NCBI GenBank assembly: GCA_963989385.1
Contig: OZ022510.1
Span: 37,329,448-37,393,447 of the forward strand
Source of the DNA: Ctena decussata
Lineage: Eukaryota > Mollusca > Bivalvia > Lucinida > Lucinidae
Length of the DNA: 64,000 nucleotides
Reading direction: 5' to 3'
The position numbers and the translations under genes are program-made. Positions within the stretch are counted from its first letter, which is position 1, and each line of letters starts with the position of its first letter. Shown piece by piece: positions 1 through 10,700 of the stretch. The notes beneath the pieces are model-generated. The model was given only the letters and a program-made list of their open reading frames with translations. It was not told the origin of the DNA and made no database searches.

Positions 1-826
1 AACAGATTTTGATATTACATCACAGCTTTATTGGGTATGACAGAACCTCGAACAACTTTGCGTTTCAGGTTTGTAGGATGAAGGTCAAGGTTACAGTTGC
101 TATTTTCAGAAAAACTAGGGCATTGCTCCAGCGCTTTCATTTATAGATCGATTTTGATGTAACTTCACATAAATGTTAAGTATAACAATATCTTGAATAA
201 ATTACTGTTTCAGCACCGCAGGTCCAAGGTCAAGGTCACAGTTGCTATTTTTAGAAAAAAACTTTATCATTCCTCTACTCCTCTATTCATTGACAATTTT
301 GATGTAACTTCACTCAAATGTTTAGTGTGACAATATCTTGGACAAGTTCGTGATCCAGAATTTCAGGATAAAGGTCAAGGTCATATTTGCTATCTTAGAA
401 AATATGCTGTCATCCCTCTGGATGATTTTGGCTTAACTTGACACAAATATTTAGCTTGACAATATCTGGGACAAATTTACGTTTCATCATTGTAGGTCCA
501 AGGTCAAGGTCACAGATGCTATTATAGGTAAATGTAAATCTTTGTCATGGTTCTAGCGCTTTTATTTTTTAACTGATTTTGATAGAACTTCACACATGTA
601 TTAAGTATGACAATATCTTGGACAAGTAAACCTTTCAGGGTTGTAGTTCCAATGTCAAGGTCACAGTTGCTATTTTAAGAAAAACTCAGTCATCCCTCTA
701 GCACCTTTATTTATTGACAGATTTTGATGTAACTTCACACAAATATGTTTTAACACATTACTTTTCTAGTGAGGCATATGGCGGGGGCATTCACCACCTT
801 TAGTGATTGTCTAGTTTTGAGTCAGT
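1..826 (-). repeat. Core-repeat element, about 147-bp tandem units (pearl-like), left end outside window
   Basis: The anchor TGACAATATCTTGGACAAG (or variants) recurs near 37, 184, 330, 458 and 609. Reverse-complemented, each unit matches the 145-bp unit at 22340-23345 (ATTGTCAT, AGGTGCTAGAG, TTTTTCTAAAAATAGC, GTGACCTTGACCTTGG). It ends in a module GGCGGGGGCAT ... GTCTAG followed by TTT. Intronic to the kinase gene if the gene extends upstream. Confidence 0.75.
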
Positions 827-849
827 TCCACAAAGACTTTCAAGTTCTA

Positions 850-1093
850 AGTTGTGAGTTTGAAAGGAAAGAGTCTGAAATTGAATGAGTAATGGGGGGT
901 TTGGGGGGCTTTGCCCCCCAGAAGCTGAGACATTTTTTTAAAATGAAGACTGATGGAAGAATTCTGACCCCCCCCCCCCCCCCAATATGCCTAATAAAAT
1001 ATATGACCCCCCCCCTGCTCCAAGGCTTTTTTATTTCCGACCCCCCCCCAGTACATCACCAAAAAAAATTCCGACCCCCCCTAGATGTACCCG

Positions 1094-1134
<41 letters not shown>

Positions 1135-1140
1135 AGCTGA
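850..1140. repeat. C-rich low-complexity tract
   Basis: Contains a run of C at 968-983 and an uninterrupted C run at 1094-1134, with smaller C blocks between. A short GGGGGG/CCCCCC hairpin lies at about 893-922. The open frame across it is an artefact of composition. Long homopolymers here are prone to assembly error. Confidence 0.85.
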
Positions 1141-1585
1141 CAATAAATGACTCATCCCTTAGCTAAACGATCAAAAGAAATCAAATCTTGACAATGACTT
1201 CAGGTAGAGAGCTGATCACCAGATAACATAAACAATGAAAGCTTCCTACATACACATCTTGGTATCATGATTTCTTTGCTATCAGATCAGGTTTGGTGCT
1301 TCAAGACAAGATATATGACTTAAAAATCTGTTATGACCAAACAGCTAGTTTATCAGTTAATCAGTCATTCGGAAAATGAATGTTGGATGAAGAACAAACT
1401 GACAATAGAGTAGATCCAGCTGAGTAGCTCATGATCAGCTGTCTTCTAGGTCTACTCTATTTGCAAAAGTTTGAATTATTAAAATTCATTACGTCAGGTT
1501 GCAGGTTGAAACAGATAAAGTGTACTAAATATTTATATGTATCTGTGTTAGTAATGATAATACATGTTTTTTTCCTCTATTACAG
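1141..1585. other. Intronic sequence, nothing recognised
   Basis: AT-rich sequence leading into the acceptor of the first visible kinase exon. No repeat family or reading frame identified. Confidence 0.5.
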
Positions 1586-1738
1586 CCGCAACGTCACAGA
1601 AACATAGTGTCAGTATTAGGATTCTGTTCTGAATCTAAGCATCCTTATATAATCTCCGAGTTTATACAAGGGCAGTGCTTAAAAAGATTATATTAAACAC
1701 TCAGGAGCCAGTTGCTGTGGCCACATCGAGTAAAAATT
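1586..1738 (+). CDS. Kinase exon (subdomains IV-VI start), contains in-frame TAA
   Basis: Acceptor CTATTACAG ends at 1585 and donor GTAAGT starts at 1739. Reading phase 0 gives [11 protein letters not shown], then [11 protein letters not shown], then [10 protein letters not shown], which runs directly into the next exon ([12 protein letters not shown]). Codon 37 is TAA at 1694-1696, between KRLY and TLRSQ. Good kinase sequence continues in the same frame on both sides, so the stop is a point change (for example CAA to TAA), not a wrong frame. Confidence 0.75.
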
Positions 1739-4700
1739 GTAAGTTACAGTGCTTCAGGTATGAATAATTTTCCATATAATTCTAACTAAACAAATGTTGT
1801 TAGCACTCATTAGAACCATCTTGCTCAGAAGGTTCAGTGGAGGGGTAAGAACATACGTTCTGTTGAGAAATAAGAAAAATTGATCATTTTTGGAAACAAA
1901 AAGTCACAGGTAAAACTTATAATTAAAGATGAGGACTCGACAGAAACAATGTATCGTATTGTGTTCCCTGGAGATCTCCTTGGGGTGTCAAGCAACACTA
2001 CTGAAATATAGGAGCAAACAAATACCACAAGTGAATCTGAAAGCATTCATTTTAGCATGTAAATAAAGAAAAGCATGGAACAGCTGCTTGAAGACTTTAG
2101 ATAGTAAGTATAAAGATGAAGGATCCTTCTCAGAATGACTTACGTTTGCGGGAAATTACCATAATGTGCTTAAGTATTGGGACACCTAAAATAATAAATT
2201 TTCTATTTGTCCCAAATGGAAAATTCATTATTTTTAGGTGTCCCAATATATACGCACATTACGGTAAAATAACTTCTTATGCAAGATCCTCTGCAAGCGA
2301 AAAACCAGTCAAATAAATGAAGATAGCTGACTGGGTTTCATGTGCAGTGATATAATGTCACAACACTGCCCATGCTCTCTAGCACCTACTACCCACTTAT
2401 TGCAACCCCGGATCCAGAGGGTGGGCTTTGGGGCTTCAGCCCCGCCACCCGGGCCTGGTTAGATTAAAATATATGTTGTGACATCTTATTAGAATCGCCT
2501 CAGCGAGGCGATTCTAATAAGATATCACAACATATATTTCAAGGAAAAAGGGTCATTATTAAAAAATCTCATCGAAATTGGTCCCTAATTATGTTATATA
2601 TTTTAAAGCCCCACTCCCCGCCACGCCCTGTCCCGTCCCTTACCCTACCCCATCCCCCACACACATACATCTCGGAACCTACAAGCCCCGCCAGTTATCC
2701 AGAGCCCCACCATTATGTGGTGGTCTGGATCCGGGCCTGCATTGGCTCGCTCAATTACACACAATTGTGCACTCAATCACTTTCAGTCACTTTAGGATCA
2801 TGAATACCTATTAATATAATATAAATCACTCTAGTGTAATTTAGCTAATAGAGGGATTTCTGTTTTCCAAAACAACACAAAAAAATCATCTGGATCTAGA
2901 ATTTTTGGATTGTTTTGGAAGGGAAAATCCAGTCTTATAACCAAAGAAAGGGCAATTAGAACGCATCCCTTTGCAAAATACTTACTGCCTGTAGATATAT
3001 TGGCAAAGGGAGTGAACTCTTTTTACGTATTGTAATACAGTGTAATGGTACACAACAATGGTTTCTGCTATTTCTATCAAAGTGTGGCAACTTTTGTGAC
3101 TAAATTCTGTTTGCTTCCCTAGAGAACAAAATCATTACCAAAAGGATCTGCTCTTAAAAGAGTTGATTGCCACTGAGAAGGGAGGCAAAAAGGTAAATGA
3201 CAGAGTTGCTTCCCCTAAAAGTAAACAGGTTTCATTCCACTGTAAAATGGGGTTTTCTCCTCCATAGATTGAACCATTTAATAAAGTTTTGCTTTTAGAT
3301 GCAATTTTTCTTCCAAAAGCATCCCAAAAAATATAGATCTGTCTTGTAAGACAGATCTAGATTTATTGGAATGTGTTGGGAGGAAAGAAAAAACATCAAT
3401 ATTATAACCAAAGAAATGCAATACCCATTAACTCTTTCACTACCAAAAAGCAGACGACAAAAGTTGCGTCTGCAAAAATTAAAAAAATGCCTGGTCCAAG
3501 ACTTTTTATATTGAGAATTCAAAGACTAGAGGGCAAACAGTGTAGATCTAGATGAGGCGGCTCATTATGAGCCGCCTCATCAGGATCTACGCTGTTTGCA
3601 AATTTTGCTAATTGCGTCACTGGGGCTTAAAGAGTTAATCTTTAACTGTTTATTTGTATTCAGTTATCTCAAGTGGCTGATGGCATGGCATATCTTCACT
3701 CCACAAATCCACCAATATTGCACCGTGATTTACGATGTGGTAATTTATTTGTTACTGATAATGATGTAATAAAGGTAAGTATTTAACTCCAGGAATTCAC
3801 CGTTATTAACATCATATTTTATTTTGTAACACATTTGCAAATCATTTCTATTACACGGTGAACTGTGATATGGTAAGGTAATTTGTTACTGATGATGTCA
3901 CAAAGGGGTGAGTCTAATTACCACAGACCACCACAGACCACTACAGACCACTACAGACCACCACAGACCTCACCAGGGACTACCACAGACCTCAATACAG
4001 ATTATCATACATCCTCAAAAATAACATTTTACAGAGTAGAATATAAAAAAATACAAAATTTGACCAAATTTTAGAAAGTTTTATGCTATAATTTGGTGTT
4101 ATATTTTATGTACCACAGACCACCACAGACTTCACCACAGACCTCACCACAGACCTCAATACAGATTATCAAATATCTTCAAAAAAAAAGAAACATTGTA
4201 AAGAACAGAATATAAAAAAGTATAAAATTTGACTTTTTTTTTATGCCCCCATGACGATAGTCAGGGGGCATTAAGATTTGCCCCTGTCTGTCCGTCTATC
4301 CATCCGCCTGTCTGTTCGTCACGCTTTATAGTATAGAGTTTGTGTAATCAACTCCTCCCACAGTTTTCAATGGATCTTTTTCAAACTTTGCATACATGTT
4401 GTGGAAATATTGAAGATGTGCATGTGTCATTTTAGGCAAATTTTTGCATTGTAGGGTATAGAGTTTGTGTAATCAGCTCCTCTCACAGTTTTCAATGGAT
4501 CTTTTTCAAAACTTGCATACATGCTGTGAATGTATTGAAGATGTGCATGTGGGTTTTTGTTGGCCCTAGAATTAATTTTGACAAATTACGGCCTTTTGAA
4601 CTAATAATAGTCATTTTAGGCAAATTTTTGCATTGTAGGGTATAGAGTTTGTGTAATCAACTCCTCTCACAGTTTTCAATGTATCTTTTTCAAAACTTGC

Positions 4701-7700
4701 ATACATGCTGTGAATGTATTGAAGATGTGCATGTGGGTTTTTGTTAGCCCTAGAATTAATTTTGACAAATTACGGCCTTTTGAACTAATAATAGTCATTT
4801 TAGGCAAATTTTTGCATTGTAGGGTATAGAGTTTGTGTAATCAACTCTTCTCACAGTTTTCAATGTATCTTTTTCAAACCTTGCATACATGCAGTGAGTG
4901 TATTGTATAGAATTAATTTTGACAGAATTACAGCCTTTTGAACATAGTCATTCTAGGGAAAATTTTGCATCGTAGAGTATGGAGCTTAATGCATGTTGTG
5001 GACATATTGAAGATGTGCATGTGGATTTTTGATGGAGCTAAAATTAATTTTGACAGAATTACAGCCTTTTGAACTTAATCATTTTAGGCAAATTTTTGAA
5101 TTGTAGGGTATAGAGTTTGTGTAATCAACTCCTCTCACAGTTTTCATTGGGTCTTTTTCAAAACTTGCATACATGCTGTGAGTGTATTGAAGATGTGCAT
5201 GTGGGTTTTTGTTGGCCCTAGAATTAATTTTGACAAAATAAGGCCTTTTGAACTTAGTCATTTTAGGCAAATTTTTGCATTGTAGGGTATTGAGTTTGTG
5301 TAATCAACTTCTCTCACAGTTTTCAATGTATCTTTTTCAAACCTTGCATACATGCAGTGAGTGTATTGAAGATGTGCATGTGGGTTTTTGTTGGCCCTAG
5401 AATTAATTTTGACAGAATTACGGCCTTTTGAACTTAGTCATTCTAGGGAAAATTTTGCATTGTAGAGTATGGAGCTTGTGTTATCAAATTGCTCCACAGT
5501 TTTCAGTGGATCTTTTTCAAACCTTGTCTACATATTGTGGACATATTTGAAAATATGCATGAGGCATTTTGATAGATCTAGAATTAATTTTGACAGAATC
5601 ACAGCCTTTTTAACTTAGTCATTTTGGGCAATTTTTTACATGGTAGGGTATATTTTCAATGGATTCTTTGTAGGTGCTTTATGGATATACACATCATGTG
5701 ACAGGCGCTGCACGGGGGCATCATTAGTGTCTTACAGACACAATTTTCTGTTGTTTTTTTTTGTTTTGTTTTTTTGAAAATTTTGTGTTATATTTTATGT
5801 ACATATGTATAATGAGTAAGTAGACAAGATTAACAATAACATGATTTTCCCTGTCCTTAAACCTTCTTTTGGATGCTTTCCATTTGGCATTTTTTTTACA
5901 TTTTGTTCTTTAAAATGTTATTTTAGAGGGTGTATGATAATCTGCATTATTGTCTATGGTAGTCAATGGTAGGGTCTGCAGTGGTCTGTGGTAGTCTGTC
6001 TGTGGTGGTCTGTGGTATTTAGACTCACCCTCACACAGTGTCTAACTTCAGTATTTCCTGGAAATTATGATGTTTCAATTTATTTTTGATACTGATAAAG
6101 ATCATACAAGGAAGTAAACTGCACAAATCCACCTGTGTTACACCCTGATTTGCTGATAGTGATGTCATAAAGTATGTAAACTCCATAAATCCACAGATAT
6201 TGCACTTTGATTTACTGGTAGTGATGTCACAGAGTATGTAAACTCCATAAATACACCAATATTTCACCCTGATTTGCTGATAGTGATGGCACAAAGTATG
6301 TAAACTACGTAAATCCACCAATATTATATCTTGATTTACTGGTAGTGATGTCAAAAAGTATGTAAACTCCATATATACACATATATTTCACCCTGATTTG
6401 CTGATAGTGATGTCATAAAGTATGTAAACTCCATAAATCCACCAATATTACACCCTGTTTTTGCTGCTTGTGATGTCATAAAGTAAGTAAACTTTACAAA
6501 ATTACACCCTGATTTACTGATAATGACATGATGTATGTAATTTCAGAAACCTTCCTATATGATACCTTGATCTACTGATAGCAATGTCACAAAGTGTGTA
6601 AACCACAAATCCACCTAAATTATACCCTGATTTACTGCTAAATGATATGTTGAAAGAATGGCATCCGCCTTCAACGTAATACGGCTTATTTTGTGATTTC
6701 AGATATGTGATTTTGGTGTTGTGAAGTTAACCCAACCTCTAAGATCTGCTTGTCAGAAAGATGACTGCTGTTGTAAGTTCAATTTTGAAATAGCTCCTTC
6801 TAACAATGAATTGTGGCAAGATGTCCATGCAGACCAATAGAGTCTATAGGAAGAGTTTAAAATATGAAAGGACTAGAGTGGAATGAATTGGTAGTGGAAT
6901 GGATTGGCAGGGATAATCTTCTCTCTCGATTGATTTGGGATAGTATTCTTACTGTGTATGAGGGAGTAAATTCCTTTCTGTTAGAGAACAATGCCAGGCT
7001 CTTGAAGCAAATTGTGGTCAGTGGGATGTAGATTATCTCATCCATTCCATTCCACTCCATTCCATTCCAGGTTTTAAACTATGCCAAATCCATAATACAG
7101 TTGAGACTGAGATAAGACATCTTAAGCTTGTTTGTAGAATATTTTAGTCTCATCATGAGAATAAAAGAACCTGAAAAAGATCTGTGATTTCCGTGTTTTG
7201 TCCCAATGCTTTTGATTGTTTTCTTGCCCTTTAAATGAACAAATATAGGAACGGTGGTAATGTAGTGGATAACATGCTGGATTACTAATCCAGGGATCAC
7301 AAGATTGATCCCTCACTATTCCGGTCTTTCGGACAAGACTTTAAACGGAGGTCCCATCTCCGTATGACCTGGTTGCTGGTGGGACGTTAAACCCAAGTTC
7401 ACTCACTCGCTAAATGAACAAATAATCCATTGAATGATATTAGCTAAATTTCCATAGCTAGGTTATTTTCAACAAGGTCCCTTTAAGATAGGACCCCCAC
7501 TGAGATGGGAGGCAGAAATGAAAATGGCAGAGTTGCTTCTCCTTAAAGTGTACTGATATACTTATGACACCCTAGTATTTTGGGTCATTTTAATGTTGTC
7601 AACTCTTTGTGTTTTGAATACTGATATCTCAAAGTACCCTCTTATTACTCTCGATATCACAAGCAAAGTACCCTCTTATATCAAAGAATATAGTTTGGAC

Positions 7701-10700
7701 ATGTTGGCTATTTATATTTACATTTCTACTCCAATTATCTCAAACTACTGACACTGCAAAATAAATTTTCTGGACCAGAAAATTACTTTGCGGTATCAGT
7801 AGTTTGGGATGAACAGAAAATTTACTTTGAGATATCAGTACTTTGGGATGAACTTTGACTTTGAAATATGAAGAGTTGACTGTGCTTTAAATGATGTAGC
7901 CACTACAATATTTGAGCCGCGACACGACAAAACCAACAATGTGGTTGTGCGCCCAGCGCAGACTCAGATCAGCCTGGGCATCCGCCCAGTCTGATCAGAG
8001 TCTTCGCTGTCCGCATGGAGGTAGCTTAGACCATTAGCTATCCTTTGAGCACTTAACGAAGCGTTTGGTCGAACTGGGTGGATGCCCAGGCTGATCTGAG
8101 TCTGCACTGGGTGCACAACCACATTGTTGGTTTTGTTGTGTCGTGGCTCATTTTGTTTTCATATGATGGATAATTTGTTTTATTGATTGTGTAAAGCAGA
8201 GCCCTAGATAAAAGGGAGTATTTGGTGATAATTAGGGATAATTTTTGTTATTTCTGGATAAAAACATATGTTGTGACCCCTCATTTGAACCGTCTCGACG
8301 AGACGGTTCAGATGAGGGGTCACAACATATGGTTTCAATGAGAAATAAAGAAAATTATCCCTCAAATATCATCAAATACCCCTCTTATCTAGAGCTCTGG
8401 TGTAAAGTAGTCTGGTTTTTATTGGTTGAAATGTTTAGACTAATGGATTTGTCTGGCACTTGATATTTTAAGAACTAAGCTGTATCTTCAATGCAATATG
8501 ATGACAGTTTCAAGAGGTGGATATAAAAAATGGATTCAATATAAGCCACGGTGTCACAGTTCCAAACAGACCTTGGCATAATATTGGGGCAGTGCTCACG
8601 CACTGATCTTACAGTGCAGGTTGTTTGCATGCCATGTTAATTCTAATAAGCGACCCTGGTTATATAAAGATGTTTCCAGTAATTTTTTGCCGTCTTCAAA
8701 AATCAGGTAATTTTAAGCAATAAACTTGAGTAGTTTGATTGTCTTAGATGATATGGTCATTGACCTTTTGTATTATTTCTTGTGAAAAAGATCATTCAGT
8801 GCTTAGTGGATAAGACAAACAGTTTAATGGCATCAATTTATGACCCCCCCCCCCACCCCCAAACCCAACAATTAACTTTTGAACAGACACCTTTCCAGGC
8901 AAGCTGTGCTTTCTGCTGATAGCTCTTTTTATGACAACTCTTGTTTCATGACATGGCAAGTATGATATTTTCTTAGACCCCTTTCAGATGGATGTTATGT
9001 ACTCTTGTAGAACTCTTAGTGTAGCATAGGGGAACGAAACGTCATGAGTCTCAGCAGAGCTCTAGATAAGAAGGGGTAACAGGGATAATTCAAAGATAAT
9101 TTTTCTTATTTCTCAACGAAAACATATGTTGTGACCCCTCATTAGAACCGTCTTGTCGAGACGGTTCTAATGATGGGTCACAAAATATGTTTTTATGGAG
9201 AAATATGGAAAATTATACCTAAATTATCTCTGTTACCCCTTCTTATCTGGAGCACTGCTCAGGACTAGATATTTTCTTTGAACTCTAGACTGATTGCTAG
9301 TGAGATTCGAGAAACATCACGTAATGCCTACTGTTTAAGAAAAAAACAATAATTTACATCAATTTATGACAAGGCAGGATGTCTTTGTACGGAGATTAAT
9401 ATTAGATTTGGTTAATTGAAAGATCAGATTACTTCAGAAGTCTTATCATTTAGACACAATTTTGCTTGATAGGTCAACCTTTAAAGTGCCACAAAAACAA
9501 CAATCTTTGTCTTCAAAATTTCAAAAAATGTTTGGCCCAAGCTGCAGAACTCAAAGTCTGAGGTCAAATAGTGTAGATCTAGAGAAGGTGGCTCATTATA
9601 AGACAAAATTTTTGTCTGCAAAATTTCAAAAATATTTCATCTAAGCTATGTCATACTGGGAGTTCAAAGACCAGAGGTCAAACAATGTAGATCAAGATGA
9701 GGTGGCTAATTATGAGCCACCTCATCTGGATCTTCACTGTTTGCAAATTCAACTACTTCCATTTTTGGTTTTTCAAGTCTTAAACAGAAGAATCTAGTCC
9801 TTCAAGATGAGATGCCACCAAACGTTTCTGATCATCTTCTATATTATACAAAGATCATATACGGGTAACTTAAGAAGATTATGCAAATAAGATCCAAGCA
9901 GACATGAAAGACGATGACAAATTCTTGACCATGGTGGAGAAACAGAACTTGAAAGTGCAACTTCTTACATAAACAAATATGTGAAAAATTATTAGCTCTT
10001 AAAATGCAGGCGAAAGTCATTGTAGATTAACTATCTTAGAAGATCGATGGGGGTAATACCAATTTGTCTGATTGTGCTGATTGTGCTGCCAGACCAAGTC
10101 AGGCAGATATGACACTTGCAAAAGTGTCTGTTGGCTGAGACAGTTGAAAGTAGTATCAGCTCTGACAGTTGGTGGCCCTTAAAAAAGTATCGTTTACAGT
10201 TGTTGGTATCAGGACTAGATATTTGACAGTCACTTAGCACAGTACCAGATCGGTCCATAGCATAGGTGAGAAAATTAATATTTACCCTTGTGTTGAAGTG
10301 TGAAAGCAGTAGGAAAGTATAAAATGCACGGGATACTGTAATGTGCTTAAGTCATAGGACACCTAAAATACTTTTTTTATGCCCCCCGTGACGATAGTCA
10401 GGGGGCATTAAGATTTGCCCCTGTCTGTCTGTCTGTCTGTCTGTCCATTTGTCTGTTAGTCACGCTATATGGTATAGAGTTTGTGTAATCAACTCCTCCC
10501 ACAGTTTTCAGTGGAACTTTTTCAAACTTTGCATACATGTTGTGGACATATTGAAGATGTGCATTTGGATTTTTGATGGAGCAAAAATTAATTTTGACAG
10601 AATTATGGCCATTTGAACTTAGTCATTTTAGGCAAATTTTTGTATTGTAGGGTATAGAGTTTGTGTAATCAACTCCTCCCACAATTTTGTATTGGATCTT

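Noticed and set aside
892..1140. 82-codon open frame, proline-rich
   Set aside because: Created by C homopolymers and low-complexity sequence; no conserved features.
1738..1757. Alternative kinase exon end at TTCAG|GTATGA (1757)
   Set aside because: Would duplicate the helix sequence (SYSASG against LSQVADG) that the next exon provides; GTAAGT at 1739 gives the continuous kinase sequence.
3118..3191. Apparent exon between CTAG and GTAAAT, encoding a Lys-rich peptide
   Set aside because: It is part of MITE family F in reverse; the kinase reads correctly from 1738 directly to 3664 without it.
4243..5750. CRISPR-like or satellite array
   Set aside because: Units are about 180 bp without unique spacers; head and tail modules show it is a dispersed core-repeat element.
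6031..6372. 113-codon repetitive open frame on the minus strand
   Set aside because: Falls in the exon-derived minisatellite, antisense to the parent exon; the repeat unit keeps frame by chance.
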